Shown: positions 26,898 to 35,389, numbered from the stretch's first letter. The stretch: 64,000 nucleotides of DNA from Isosphaera sp. (GCA_013822345.1 PNKH01000026.1:1-64000); one strand, 5' to 3'. Numbers and translations: made by a program. Notes: generated by a model not told the origin, from the sequence alone.

Positions 26898-27899
26898 ATG
26901 AGTGCCGCCCCGACGAGGACCGCCGACGCCCCGCCCCCGGACACCGCGGCCGCCCGCGAGCTGGCCGCCCAGGCGAAGCAGCTGAACCAGAAGGTGGCGG
27001 CCGAGGTGGCCCGGGTGGTGGTCGGGGTGGACGCGGTCACCCAGCAGCTCTTGATCGCGCTGTTGGCCGGCGGGCACGTCCTGCTGGAGGGCGTCCCGGG
27101 GGTGGCGAAGACGACCCTGTCGAAGGTGTTCGCCCGGCTCCTCGGGTGCCAGTACCAGCGGGTCCAGTTCACCCCGGACCTGCTCCCGTCGGACGTGACC
27201 GGCACGAGCATCTTCGACCGGAACGCGAACGACTTCGTCCTCCGGAAGGGGCCGATCTTCACCCAGGTGCTGCTGGCCGACGAGATCAACCGGGCCCCGG
27301 CGAAAACGCAGTCGGCCCTGCTGGAGGCGATGCAGGAGTACCAGGTGACGGTGGACGGGCAGTCGCTCCCGCTGACCCTGCCGTTCCTCGTCCTGGCCAC
27401 CCAGAACCCGGTCGAGCAGGAGGGCGTGTACCGCCTGCCGGAGGCGCAGCTCGACCGCTTCCTGCTGCGGGTCGAGATGGGCTACCCCGGGTTCCGGCAC
27501 GAGGTCGGGCTGTTGCGGCTGCACAGCCGGCCGCCGGCGGCGGTCGAGCCGATGTTCACCCCGGACCTGATCCTGTCGCTGCAGCGGCGGCTGCCGGCGG
27601 TGTACGGGGCGGACGTGCTGTTCGAGTACATCGTGCAGCTGGCGGAGGAGTCGCGGCGGCACCCGGACGTGGCCCTCGGGGCGAGCCCGCGGGCGGCCCT
27701 GAACCTGCTGAAGTGCGCCCGCGCCCGGGCCGCCCTGGAGGGGCGGCACTTCTTCACCCACGAGGACGTGCAGGCGGTCGCGTTCGGGGTGCTCGGGCAC
27801 CGGCTGATCCTCCGCCCGGAGGCCGAGATCGAGGGGAAGCACGTCGCCGACGTGGTCCGCGACATCCTCCACGCCGTGCCCGTGTTGGAGACGGTGTGA
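26898..27899 (+). CDS. MoxR family AAA+ ATPase
   Basis: A 333-residue MoxR ATPase. Walker A is GVPGVAKT (near 75-82), Walker B is VLLADEINRAPAKTQSALL, sensor 1 is ATQNPVEQEGVY, and the arginine-containing YRLPEAQLDRF segment follows; a carboxyl-terminal lid (ASPRAALNLLKCARARAAL) completes it. MoxR proteins are chaperone-like ATPases that act on partners with VWA or DUF58 domains. The next gene encodes DUF58, the normal partner. ATG 26898 is preceded by GGAG at eight bases. Both flanks of the gene carry long palindromes, so moxR may have its own mRNA stability or level within the cluster. Confidence 0.92.
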   Translation: MSAAPTRTADAPPPDTAAARELAAQAKQLNQKVAAEVARVVVGVDAVTQQLLIALLAGGHVLLEGVPGVAKTTLSKVFARLLGCQYQRVQFTPDLLPSDVTGTSIFDRNANDFVLRKGPIFTQVLLADEINRAPAKTQSALLEAMQEYQVTVDGQSLPLTLPFLVLATQNPVEQEGVYRLPEAQLDRFLLRVEMGYPGFRHEVGLLRLHSRPPAAVEPMFTPDLILSLQRRLPAVYGADVLFEYIVQLAEESRRHPDVALGASPRAALNLLKCARARAALEGRHFFTHEDVQAVAFGVLGHRLILRPEAEIEGKHVADVVRDILHAVPVLETV

Positions 27900-27902
27900 C
27901 CC

Positions 27903-27998
27903 GTAGGGTGGGCCGAGCCGGCGCCTCGCCGGCGAGTCCCACCCCTCCCGCGACAAGAGGTGGGACTCGCCCGCAGAGCCGGGCTCGGCCCACCCTAC
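27903..27998. repeat. Long inverted repeat, family P, with two different arm types
   Basis: The left arm 27903-27943 is identical in type to the arm at 835 (type A). The right arm 27959-27998 is the complement of another version (type B: GAGCCCGGCTCTGCGGGCGAG). Outer and inner parts pair, while the middle of the stem is mismatched. It starts right after the MoxR stop and ends 12 bases before the DUF58 start. Confidence 0.88.
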
Positions 27999-28009
27999 CA
28001 CGGAAGCCG

Positions 28010-30109
28010 ATGCTCACCCCCCGCGGCACCTGGTTCCTCGTCGTCTCCGGCATCGTGCTGGCGGTCGGGGCGCTGGTCGTCCCGCTCTACTCCGTCGTCC
28101 CGGTCCTCCTCGCGCTGGCGCTGCTCGCGTGGTTCGCCGCCGAGTGGGTGGCGTTCCAGACCCGGTCGTGCGCCGCCGTGTCCCGGCTGACCGTCACCCG
28201 GACGGTGCTGCAGGGCGGCCGCGAGGTGCCGATGGTGTGGGCCGGGCTGGCGTTCGAGGTCCGGGTCACGGTCCGCAACCCGTCCACCTTCGACATCCCG
28301 TTCGCCGTCGTCGAGGACCGGCCGGCGGTGGCGACGGACCGCGCCCGGGGGGCGGGCCGGCGGTTCGTCCGGATCCCGGCCGGCGGGGAGGTCGAGCTGA
28401 CCCACACCGTCACCGCCCCGTCCCTCGGGGTGCTCCGGTTCGAGGGGGTGCAGGTGCGGGTCGCCGACCCGAACGGGTTCTTCCTCCGCCGGGTGTTCCT
28501 CCGCGACCCGGCCGAGTACCTGGTCCTGCCGCCGCTGACCGACGACGAGGGCCGGCAGCGGGCGACCAAGCGGTTCAACACGCTCCCGCCGCCGGGGGCG
28601 CACCGGCTCCGGCTGCCGGGGTCCGGGAGCGAGCTGCTCGACCTCCGCGACTACCGCCCGGGCGACCCGCCGAAGACGATCGCGTGGAAGGCGTCCGCCC
28701 GCCGGGACCGGCTCATCACCAAGGAGTTCGAGAACGACGTGCCGGTCCGGACGGTCCTGTTCCTCGACACCACCGACGGGGTCCGGCTCGGGCCGCCCGG
28801 GAACACGCTGCTGACCCGGATGGCGGCGGTCGCCGCCGGGGTCGCCCAGTCCGCGGCCGCGAACCGCGACCTGGTCGGGCTGACCACGTTCGACGAGCGC
28901 GGCGCCGCCGGGGCGTCGCCGGCCCGGACGAAGCTGCACATGATCGGCGTCCTCCGCCGGCTGGCCGAGGCGTCGGCCCTGCAGCCCGGGGCGGACGGGG
29001 TGCCGGCGGAGGTGCTGACCGCCCGGGCGTACCCGCTCGCCCGGGAGCTGTACCCGGAGCTGATGGACAAGCGGGCGAACGCGATGCCGCTCTCGCGGCT
29101 GTGGTTGCCGCTGCTCGACCGGCGGTTCGGGTGGCTCGTCCCGGTGATGGTGATCGTCGGGGTGCTGCTGTTCTACCTCGGGCTGCGGTCGCTCTACCTC
29201 GGCGTCTTCCGCCCGGAGGCGTTCGCCGACCGGGGGGCGTGGGACACCCAGGCCCTGCTCGGGGCCCGCCAGTGGCTCTTGCGGGCGCTCAACTTCGCCG
29301 CCTCGCTCACCCCCGCGAGCTGGCCGTTCCTGTTGAAGGTCGGGTGGCTGCTCCTGATGCTGGCGGTCACCTTCTTCCCGCCGGCGACGCTCGGGCTGAT
29401 CTTCTGGTTCTTCTTCGGGGCCCGCGGGTGGTTCGGGGAGCGGCGGCGGGAGCTGACCGAGCGGAAGCAGTTGGCCGCCCTGTTCGCCCTGCTCGACCGG
29501 GCCGGGCCGGACCCGATCGAGCGGTACGTCGCGGACGACCGGGCGTACGCCGCCCGGGCGGCGGCGTTCCTCCAGCAGCACCTCTTGCGGTGCCCGGTCC
29601 CGCTGTACGACGAGACGGGGCGATACCGGTACCGGTGCCCGGGGAAGGCGGCGGTGCTGGCCGGGGCGCTGGTCCGGGCGGTCGGGCGGGCCCGGGACAA
29701 CGAGCTGTACGTGGTGTTCGCCGACCTAGCCGAACTCGGGCCGGACCTCGCCCCGGTGGTGCGGGCGTGTCGGGCGGCGCGGGCCCGCCACCACCACCTG
29801 CTGGTGATCGTCCCGTGGCCGGCCGACGTGCCGCCGCCGGACGAGGCGGACGGGCCGCCGGTGGTCGCGACCCCGGACGAGGACGACCGGCCGACCCGCG
29901 GCCCGAGGGCCCGGCCGCGGCGGCCGGAGGGGGGCCTGGCCCGGCTGGTGCGGGAGAGCCTGACCCGGCAGTACCACGAGGCGTTCCGGGCGCTGCGGCG
30001 GGAGCTGGGGCGGGCCGGGGCGACGGTGATGCGGGTGAGCGACGGGGACCCGGTCCGGGTGGTGCTGGACCGGCTCGACCGGCTCCGCGGGCTGCGGACC
30101 CGGCGGTGA
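28010..30109 (+). CDS. DUF58 domain membrane protein
   Basis: A 699-residue protein with two amino-terminal transmembrane helices (GTWFLVVSGIVLAVGALVVP, then VVPVLLALALLAWF) and a beta domain. The DUF58 core follows: GSGSELLDLRDYRPGDPPKTIAWKASAR near 203-230, then a VWA-like TVLFLDTTDGVR strand. Unlike the usual short DUF58 protein, it continues with more membrane segments near 350-475 and a second domain up to the carboxyl end containing LYVVFADLAELGPDLAPVVR. DUF58 proteins act with MoxR; the cellular role is not settled. ATG 28010 lies just after the family P palindrome, and its stop codon is within the first bases of the next palindrome. Confidence 0.85.
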   Translation: MLTPRGTWFLVVSGIVLAVGALVVPLYSVVPVLLALALLAWFAAEWVAFQTRSCAAVSRLTVTRTVLQGGREVPMVWAGLAFEVRVTVRNPSTFDIPFAVVEDRPAVATDRARGAGRRFVRIPAGGEVELTHTVTAPSLGVLRFEGVQVRVADPNGFFLRRVFLRDPAEYLVLPPLTDDEGRQRATKRFNTLPPPGAHRLRLPGSGSELLDLRDYRPGDPPKTIAWKASARRDRLITKEFENDVPVRTVLFLDTTDGVRLGPPGNTLLTRMAAVAAGVAQSAAANRDLVGLTTFDERGAAGASPARTKLHMIGVLRRLAEASALQPGADGVPAEVLTARAYPLARELYPELMDKRANAMPLSRLWLPLLDRRFGWLVPVMVIVGVLLFYLGLRSLYLGVFRPEAFADRGAWDTQALLGARQWLLRALNFAASLTPASWPFLLKVGWLLLMLAVTFFPPATLGLIFWFFFGARGWFGERRRELTERKQLAALFALLDRAGPDPIERYVADDRAYAARAAAFLQQHLLRCPVPLYDETGRYRYRCPGKAAVLAGALVRAVGRARDNELYVVFADLAELGPDLAPVVRACRAARARHHHLLVIVPWPADVPPPDEADGPPVVATPDEDDRPTRGPRARPRRPEGGLARLVRESLTRQYHEAFRALRRELGRAGATVMRVSDGDPVRVVLDRLDRLRGLRTRR

Positions 30110-30173
30110 CGGGTCGCCGCTTGCGGCGTTGCGGGCGGCGTCGCCCGCAACGCCGCAAGCGGCGACCCGTCAC
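30106..30173. repeat. Inverted repeat, family Q, containing the DUF58 stop codon
   Basis: Perfect arms GTGACGGGTCGCCGCTTGCG and onward, about 34 bases each, with essentially no loop. It shares the GCCGCTTGCGGCGTTGCGGG block with 3168 and 26805. The TGA stop of the DUF58 gene (30107-30109) is part of the outer stem. Confidence 0.9.
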
Positions 30174-30212
30174 CGGGCTCGCTGACGACTTCGACCACCA
30201 CCGGTGAATCCG

Positions 30213-31175
30213 ATGAGTTCCCCCACGCCGTACGAAGTCGTCCCCGACCCGGCGGAGCCGGACGGGCCGGACCGGGCCGACGGGTCCGCAGAGCTGGACC
30301 AGAGGGAGACGTTCGCCCTGCTGTTCAACGACCCGGCGGTGCGGACGTACACGATCGCAGCCCTGGCCGCCCTGGCGGTCGTCTTCCTGGTCCTGTTCGA
30401 GAACGGCAGCGACCTCGGGGCGCTCCTGGTGGCGGCGGTCGGGGCGGCCGGGGTGTTCCTCCGGTGGACCACCGCCCCGGGGTTCGTCCTGGTCCTGGTG
30501 ACGTACTTCATGGTGTTCCCGCTCGGCCTGCCGGGGTCGGAGTTCGAGAGCCGGTCCGAGATCACCGACGGCCGGTTCCGCCCGCCCGACCTGATGCTGG
30601 CCGCGGCGGTGGTGGTGTACGCCGCGGCCCAGTTCCGGCTGTACGGGTTCGTCCGCCAGGCGGTCGCGTCCGAGGGGTCGGACCGCCGGCCCGGCGACCC
30701 CCCGGCCCGCCGCCCGCCGGCCCTGGTGTCGGCGAACGAGTTCGCCGTCCTGCTCGGGCTGTCGGCGGTCGCGGTCGTCCTCGGGCAGCTCGTCTGGTGG
30801 GCGGCGACCGGGGTCGAGGTGGTGCCGGGCGAGGACTGGCCGCTCCGGTGGGCGCAGGACTCGCGGTCGCAACGCCAGGCATTTCCCCGGGCGTTCCCCG
30901 GGGACGACGGGCGGTTCCGGGACGCCCCGGCCGAGCCCCTCCCGCCGCGGACGAGCCGGTTCGTCCTGCTGGTCGGGATGCTGTTCTTCACCACCGTGGT
31001 GGCCCGGCTGGTGTTCGGGTACTGGCGGCTGCGGGCGATGGGGCCGGCGGAGGGGGCGATGGTCGTCCAGGACGGCGGGTGGCTGGAGACGAAGCGGGAG
31101 CGGTCGCGGCTGGAGAAGTGGCGGGCGTGGGGGCGGAAGCGCGCCGGGGGCGACGAACCGGGGGGGACGGGATGA
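30213..31175 (+). CDS. Multi-pass membrane protein of unknown function
   Basis: A 320-residue protein (an in-frame GTG three codons upstream at 30204 would give 323). It has a charged amino end, then hydrophobic segments TIAALAALAVVFLVLF, GALLVAAVGAAGVFL, FVLVLVTYFMVFPLGL, LMLAAAVVVYAAAQF, FAVLLGLSAVAVVLGQLVWW and FVLLVGMLFFTTVVARLVF, so about six membrane spans, and a basic carboxyl tail. No family is recognised. It follows DUF58 in the same direction and overlaps the next gene by four bases (ATGA). It may be an extra membrane component of the MoxR/DUF58 cluster. Confidence 0.65.
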   Translation: MSSPTPYEVVPDPAEPDGPDRADGSAELDQRETFALLFNDPAVRTYTIAALAALAVVFLVLFENGSDLGALLVAAVGAAGVFLRWTTAPGFVLVLVTYFMVFPLGLPGSEFESRSEITDGRFRPPDLMLAAAVVVYAAAQFRLYGFVRQAVASEGSDRRPGDPPARRPPALVSANEFAVLLGLSAVAVVLGQLVWWAATGVEVVPGEDWPLRWAQDSRSQRQAFPRAFPGDDGRFRDAPAEPLPPRTSRFVLLVGMLFFTTVVARLVFGYWRLRAMGPAEGAMVVQDGGWLETKRERSRLEKWRAWGRKRAGGDEPGGTG

Positions 31176-31504
31176 GGTACACCTATTGGGCCCGGGAGGT
31201 CGCCGGGTGGTTGCTGGTGGCGGGCGGGCTGTGGGCCTTCTTGGAGGCGTACGGCCTGCTCCTCAACCGTCGGGTGTTCGAGGCCGGGCCGCTGGCGGTC
31301 ATGGGGTTCGTCGTGTTCCGCGGCGGCATCCACCTGCTGAAGGTGGCGGTCGCGGCCCAGGCCGCCCTCGGGCTGCCGGACGCCCCCGCCGCGGCCGCCG
31401 CCCGCCGGGCCCCGCGCCTCCCGACCCGGCAGGTCGGCCCGACCCCGCCGCAGAAGGTGCTGCCCGGGCCGCGGGGCCGCCGCACCTCGGCGACCGACCG
31501 ATGA
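31172..31504 (+). CDS. Small membrane protein of unknown function
   Basis: A 110-residue protein with two predicted spans (EVAGWLLVAGGLWAFLEAYG and LAVMGFVVFRGGIHLLKVAV) and a Pro/Arg-rich cytoplasmic tail. Its start overlaps the preceding stop by four bases, and its stop overlaps the next start by four bases, so it sits firmly in an operon with the six-span protein and the HAD hydrolase. I do not recognise the family. Confidence 0.65.
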   Translation: MRYTYWAREVAGWLLVAGGLWAFLEAYGLLLNRRVFEAGPLAVMGFVVFRGGIHLLKVAVAAQAALGLPDAPAAAAARRAPRLPTRQVGPTPPQKVLPGPRGRRTSATDR

Positions 31505-32169
31505 CCGCCGGCCTCCCGCCCGGCACCCGGGCCGTGTTCTTCGACGCGGTCGGGACGGTGCTGTTCCCGGCCGTGTCGGCCCCGGCGGTGTACGCGGACG
31601 TGGCGCGGCGCAACGGCCTGGCGGTGTCGGCCGACGCGGTCAAGGCCCGGTTCGTCGAGGCATACCGGGTGCAGGAGGGCGTGGACCGGGCGGCCGGGTG
31701 GGTCACGTCCGAGGAGCGGGAGCGGGAGCGGTGGCGGCACATCGTGTCGGCGGCGCTCCGCGGCGTCCCGGACCCGGACGCCTGCTTCGCCGAGCTGTAC
31801 GCCCACTTCGCGAAGCCGGCCGCGTGGGAGCTGAGCCCCGGGGTCGGGCGGGCGGTCACGGAACTCGCGGCCCGCGGCCTCGTCGTCGGGATGGGGTCGA
31901 ACTACGACTCGCGGCTGCTGTCGGTGCTGGACGGGTTCCCGGACCTGGCCCCGCTCCGCGACCGGGTGGTGGTCAGCGCGGCGGTGGGGTGGCGCAAGCC
32001 CGCGGCGGAGTTCTTCCGGGAGGTGGTGCGGGTCGCCGGGTGCGAGCCGGGCGAGGTGTTGTTCGTCGGCGACGACGTGGAGAACGACCTGACCGGGGCG
32101 ACCGCGGCGGGGCTGAACGCGGTGCTCGTGACGCCCGCGGTGTGGGATTCCTTCCGGTCCCCCGGTTAG
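31501..32169 (+). CDS. HAD superfamily hydrolase (HDHD3/REG-2-like subfamily)
   Basis: A 222-residue HAD-fold protein. Motif I is FFDAVGTV (residues 13-20): the nucleophile Asp15 is present, but the general acid/base Asp two residues later is Val. Motif II is MGSNYD, motif III GWRKPAAEFF (Lys present), motif IV VGDDVENDL. The DAVGT version of motif I is known from a subfamily whose phosphatase activity is doubtful, so the true activity is open. Its start overlaps the upstream membrane gene by four bases. The final codons (PG and TAG) are part of the palindrome at 32160-32200. Confidence 0.8.
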   Translation: MTAGLPPGTRAVFFDAVGTVLFPAVSAPAVYADVARRNGLAVSADAVKARFVEAYRVQEGVDRAAGWVTSEERERERWRHIVSAALRGVPDPDACFAELYAHFAKPAAWELSPGVGRAVTELAARGLVVGMGSNYDSRLLSVLDGFPDLAPLRDRVVVSAAVGWRKPAAEFFREVVRVAGCEPGEVLFVGDDVENDLTGATAAGLNAVLVTPAVWDSFRSPG

Positions 32170-32200
32170 CGACGCGTCTCCGACGCGTCGCTAACCGGGG
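32160..32200. repeat. Palindrome, family T, forming the ends of two convergent genes
   Basis: Perfect arms CCCCGGTTAGCGACGCGTC with a three-base centre. The arm read on either strand contains CCC GGT TAG, so the HAD hydrolase (plus) and the FAD oxidoreductase (minus) both end in the same Pro-Gly-stop supplied by the element. Their stop codons are separated by only 21 bases. Confidence 0.92.
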
Positions 32201-33444
32201 CCCAGGTCTTCCGCCACCGCCTCGGCCGCCCGCCGGCCGCTCGTCAGCGCCCCGTCGATCGACCCGTTGTCCCGGTGGTCGCCGCAGACGTACAGGCCGC
32301 GGGCCAGCCGGACCGGCCGCCGCCACGGGTCGAGCTTCCCCGCCGCCTGGTTCGGCAACGAGTGCGGGACGCGGTACACCCGCAAGAGCCGCCACCCGCC
32401 CACGTCCGGCCCGAACCAGTCCGTCAACTGTACCCGGGCGCGGCGGTCGAGTTCGGCGTCGTCCTCCGCCGGAATGCCGACGACCGACGCCGACACCAGC
32501 GCCTGCCCGGGCGGGGCGTACGCCGGGGCGGCGTTCGACATCACCACCAGGCTGTTCACCGGCCCCTTCCCGTCCCCGTCGAGCACCAGGATCGGCTCGG
32601 CGACCGGCGGCTTCGCCGCGGCGTAGTACAGGGCCGTGCTGCCGTTCGACCCGGGGTCCGGCACCCGCCCGCCGAGCAGCCGGGCGGCGGCCGGTCCCTC
32701 GACCGCGATCACCACCGCCCGCGCCGGCAGGTGCTCGCCGTCGGCGAGTGTCACCCCGGTGTCACCGACCGCCTCGGCCCGCGCCCCGAGCCGCACCGCC
32801 CCGGCCGGCAGCCCGGCCGCGAGCTGCCGCGGGATCACCTCCATGCCGAGCGCCGGCACCGCCCCCGGCCCGGCCGCGAAGGTCCGGGCGACGAACCGGA
32901 AGAACCGGGCCGACGTGGCCAGCGACCGGTCCAGACTCACCCCACCGAAGAACGGGCGGAACAGCCGGTCGGTCATCGCCGGGGTGAACCCGACCGCGCC
33001 CGCCAGGAAGTCGACGGTCGGGCCGTCCGGGACGGCGTCCTCGTCGCCGTCCCGGCCGAGCTTGCGGTACAGCCGCAGCATCCGGAGCTTGTCGCGGGCG
33101 GTGCCGACCGGGTTGAACAGCGACCCGACTGCCCCGAACGGCTCGCTCCGCGGGTCGGCGACGCGGCGGAACGTCCCGCCGAACCGGACCAGCGCCCCGC
33201 GGGTGAACGGCTTCAGGTCGAGGGCCGGGAGGTCGAGGACGCGCTTCCCTTCGGGGTACGCGGTGAGGTAGATCTGGAACCCGCGGTCGAGGCGGAACCC
33301 GTCGACCTCGTCCGTCCGCACCCGCCCGCCGACGGCGTCGGCCGCCTCGAGGATGGTGAACGGGATGTTCCGCCGGGCGAGTTCGCGGCCGCAGGCGAGC
33401 CCGGCCAGCCCGCCGCCGACGACCAGCACGTCCGGCCCGGTCAT
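32191..33444 (-). CDS. FAD-dependent oxidoreductase (protoporphyrinogen oxidase / phytoene desaturase-like)
   Basis: A 417-residue flavoprotein. The Rossmann motif VVGGGLAGLACGRELARR with an acidic strand end (ILEAADAVGGR) is at residues 7-42, and the carboxyl-terminal FAD block GLYVCGDHRDNGSIDGAL is near 385-402. The fold belongs to the NAD(P)-binding amine oxidase group that includes protoporphyrinogen oxidase, phytoene desaturase and many uncharacterised relatives. No carotenoid or heme gene lies nearby, so the substrate is unknown. ATG 33444 has GGGGAG seven bases upstream and overlaps the stop of the upstream membrane gene (ATGA), indicating an operon. Confidence 0.8.
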   Translation of the reverse strand: MTGPDVLVVGGGLAGLACGRELARRNIPFTILEAADAVGGRVRTDEVDGFRLDRGFQIYLTAYPEGKRVLDLPALDLKPFTRGALVRFGGTFRRVADPRSEPFGAVGSLFNPVGTARDKLRMLRLYRKLGRDGDEDAVPDGPTVDFLAGAVGFTPAMTDRLFRPFFGGVSLDRSLATSARFFRFVARTFAAGPGAVPALGMEVIPRQLAAGLPAGAVRLGARAEAVGDTGVTLADGEHLPARAVVIAVEGPAAARLLGGRVPDPGSNGSTALYYAAAKPPVAEPILVLDGDGKGPVNSLVVMSNAAPAYAPPGQALVSASVVGIPAEDDAELDRRARVQLTDWFGPDVGGWRLLRVYRVPHSLPNQAAGKLDPWRRPVRLARGLYVCGDHRDNGSIDGALTSGRRAAEAVAEDLGPG

Positions 33445-33857
33445 GGTCGCTCCCCGTTCACCCGGTGGGCGTGGCGCAGGATGAGGGCGAACGGCACCCA
33501 CCAGACCAGGTCGTTCGGGATGATGGTGATGAGGCCGGCCGGCGGGGACTCCTCCGTCAGCACGCCGAACGCCAGCCCGACCGGGCCGAACACCTTGCCG
33601 AGCAGGCCGACGAGCACGACCGGCCAGTGCCGGGCCGGGTCGCGGGCGGCGAGGAGGTAGCCGACGCCGTAGACGCCGACGACCATGCCGACGCACTGCC
33701 AGAGCTGCGGGTAGTGGAGCGGCTTGTCGGCGACTTGCATCCCGGACAGGGCGAACGACGCGGTCGGGAACAGGATCGTCCACGTCCCCCATGCGAGGTT
33801 GTACACCCCGGCGAGGGCGAGGACGGCGGACATCCAGCGCGGCGTCGCGGTCGGCAT
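33441..33857 (-). CDS. Small four-span membrane protein of unknown function
   Basis: A 138-residue protein with hydrophobic stretches MSAVLALAGVYNLAWGTWTIL, LWQCVGMVVGVYGVGYLLAA, WPVVLVGLLGKVFGPVGLAFG and LVWWVPFALILRHA. The spacing and the Gly-Tyr/Gly-Val helix packing recall small uncharacterised membrane proteins of planctomycetes. It is translationally coupled to the FAD oxidoreductase (four-base overlap), which suggests a shared membrane-linked redox role. No enzyme motif is visible. Confidence 0.68.
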   Translation of the reverse strand: MPTATPRWMSAVLALAGVYNLAWGTWTILFPTASFALSGMQVADKPLHYPQLWQCVGMVVGVYGVGYLLAARDPARHWPVVLVGLLGKVFGPVGLAFGVLTEESPPAGLITIIPNDLVWWVPFALILRHAHRVNGERP

Positions 33858-33886
33858 GCCCCATTCATAGCCGGCGGAAACCGCGC

Positions 33887-33953
33887 GGCGAGCCGGGGGC
33901 GCGAGCGACCGGAGGGGTTGACGCCCTCCGGTCGCTCGCGCCCCCGGCTCGCC
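33887..33953. repeat. Long inverted repeat, family S
   Basis: Two 30-base arms (33887-33916 and 33924-33953) starting GGCGAGCCGGGGGCGCGAGC around a seven-base loop. A second copy is at 41890-41958, and a lone arm is at 51018-51041. It lies between two minus-strand genes, 30 bases upstream of the small membrane protein start. Confidence 0.9.
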
Positions 33954-33969
33954 GGTGCCGGGCCGGCGG

Positions 33970-34422
33970 TCACCGCTGCACGTTCTCCATGAAGTAGTCG
34001 CGCGGGCTGCGGACGAACGTGTGGTGCGGGAACACGAGCGTCCCCTGCTGGACCGGGCCGTTCGGCCCGAAGGCGCCGGGCGGGTACCCCATCGGGTTGT
34101 ACGCCGGGCCGCCCTGCCCGTACCCGCCGGCCGCCCAGTTCGCCGGGTTGGCGAGCGGGTTGTGGGTGTGGCCGGGGGTGCCGCACTTGTCCTTCGACCG
34201 GAACAGCCGCTTGAACAGCGGGTTCCAGCCGTAGCAGTCGGGGCCCCGGTCCGGGGGCGCGTCGCCGGCCCCGAGCAGGGTGCCCGGCCCGCCCATCCCC
34301 ATCGACGGGACGCCCGACCCGCCGGACCGCGGCGGGGCGAACCCGCCGTGGTCGGCGAACGCCGTCCCCGCCCCGGCCGCCAGGCCCGCCGCGGCCGCCA
34401 GGGCGATCATCGTCCGCTTCAT
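33970..34422 (-). CDS. Small exported Gly/Pro-rich protein
   Basis: A 150-residue protein with a clear signal peptide (KRTMIALAAAAGLAAGAGTAFA, cleaved near residue 23). The mature part is rich in Gly, Pro and Asn, with two cysteines (PDCYGWN, KDKCGTP) and repeated P-x-NP-x-G and YNPMGYPPG elements. It could be an extracellular or cell-surface structural protein. The family is not recognised. A Gly-rich mature domain of this sort can bind surfaces, but there is no evidence here beyond composition. GGAGG lies upstream of ATG 34422. Confidence 0.65.
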   Translation of the reverse strand: MKRTMIALAAAAGLAAGAGTAFADHGGFAPPRSGGSGVPSMGMGGPGTLLGAGDAPPDRGPDCYGWNPLFKRLFRSKDKCGTPGHTHNPLANPANWAAGGYGQGGPAYNPMGYPPGAFGPNGPVQQGTLVFPHHTFVRSPRDYFMENVQR

Positions 34423-34534
34423 CTCCGGTCCCTCCGTGGGCCGGCCGGGCGGTCGCCCGCCGGCGAGTGTCGGTGGTATCGGCCGGGCGGGCGGGCGAAC
34501 GGGAGGGAAGTTCGCGGAATGCGGGGGGGCGGGG

Positions 34535-35236
34535 TCAGCGGGAGGAGAAGACGTACACCATGAGCAGGCCGAAGAAGACCCCGGCCGAGAACCCGGCCCC
34601 GCCGGCCGCGGCCATCAGCCACCGGGTGGCCGGGTTGTCGTCGGACGGGGAGTTCCCGGCCGCCTCCCGGAGGAGCCGCTCGGCCTCCCGGAACAGGGCC
34701 AGGTCCTTCGCCACCCACCGGAAGGTGACCGTCCGCCCGCCGTCGAACCGGTCGAGCTCGAACAGCGGGGTGCCGCCGGCCGCCCACACCCTCCCCTGCC
34801 GCGCGACCGGCCGGCCGAGCCGCTCGAACACCCCGGCGGCGTCGGCCTCGAACTCGTCCGGGTCGACGTTGTACACGACGAGGGACCGGCGGCGGTTGGC
34901 CAGGGCGAGGGCGACCCCGCCGCCGACCATCAGGAGGTAGGCGACGGACAGGAGCATCCAGGTGTACTTCTCGTCGCCCCACGCCCGGCGGAGGGACTCG
35001 AAGTTGCCGCGCATCCAGTACCGGACGTTCTCCTGGAGGACGGACAGGACGAGGCCGCCGCCGAACAGGAGGAACCCGGACAGGCCGGCGACGAGGGCGG
35101 CGAAGTCCCACGGCCCGGACACGACGGTCGGGCGGTCGCGGCGGGTGACGAGTCCGAGCCAGAGGAGGTAGACGGCGAGCGGGGCGAGGCAGACGAGCCC
35201 GGACAGGCAGAGGACGGGGACGAAGTTCGGGGGCAC
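34535..35236 (-). CDS. Membrane protein of unknown function
   Basis: A 233-residue protein with four likely membrane spans: VPVLCLSGLVCLAPLAVYLLW, FAALVAGLSGFLLFGGGLVL, WMLLSVAYLLMVGGGVALAL and, at the carboxyl end, AAGGAGFSAGVFFGLLMVYVF. A soluble domain of about 90 residues (residues 120-205) lies between spans three and four and has an alternating charged beta pattern (VYNVDPDEFEADAAGVFERLG). The family is not recognised. The start ATG 35236 is 153 bases from the divergent tRNA gene. Confidence 0.68.
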   Translation of the reverse strand: MPPNFVPVLCLSGLVCLAPLAVYLLWLGLVTRRDRPTVVSGPWDFAALVAGLSGFLLFGGGLVLSVLQENVRYWMRGNFESLRRAWGDEKYTWMLLSVAYLLMVGGGVALALANRRRSLVVYNVDPDEFEADAAGVFERLGRPVARQGRVWAAGGTPLFELDRFDGGRTVTFRWVAKDLALFREAERLLREAAGNSPSDDNPATRWLMAAAGGAGFSAGVFFGLLMVYVFSSR

Positions 35237-35345
35237 GGGGTGGCTCGTCGCGGGGGGTCGGGCCGGCCGGAGTTGGGTGGGTTATCGTAGGCCGCCGGGG
35301 CGGGGCGGTCAAACCCGCGACTTCCGGTCCGCCCCGAACGACCCC

Positions 35346-35374
35346 CTTTTCTTCCGCGCGGCCGCCGCTATGAT
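35346..35374 (+). promoter_or_regulatory. Candidate promoter of the initiator tRNA gene
   Basis: TATGAT at 35369-35374 is a good -10 hexamer about 16 bases before the tRNA. The position 17 bases upstream is T-rich (CTTTTCTT) but is not a good TTGACA match. The local AT content is above the surroundings. Confidence 0.4.
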
Positions 35375-35389
35375 ACAGGCACAACACGA

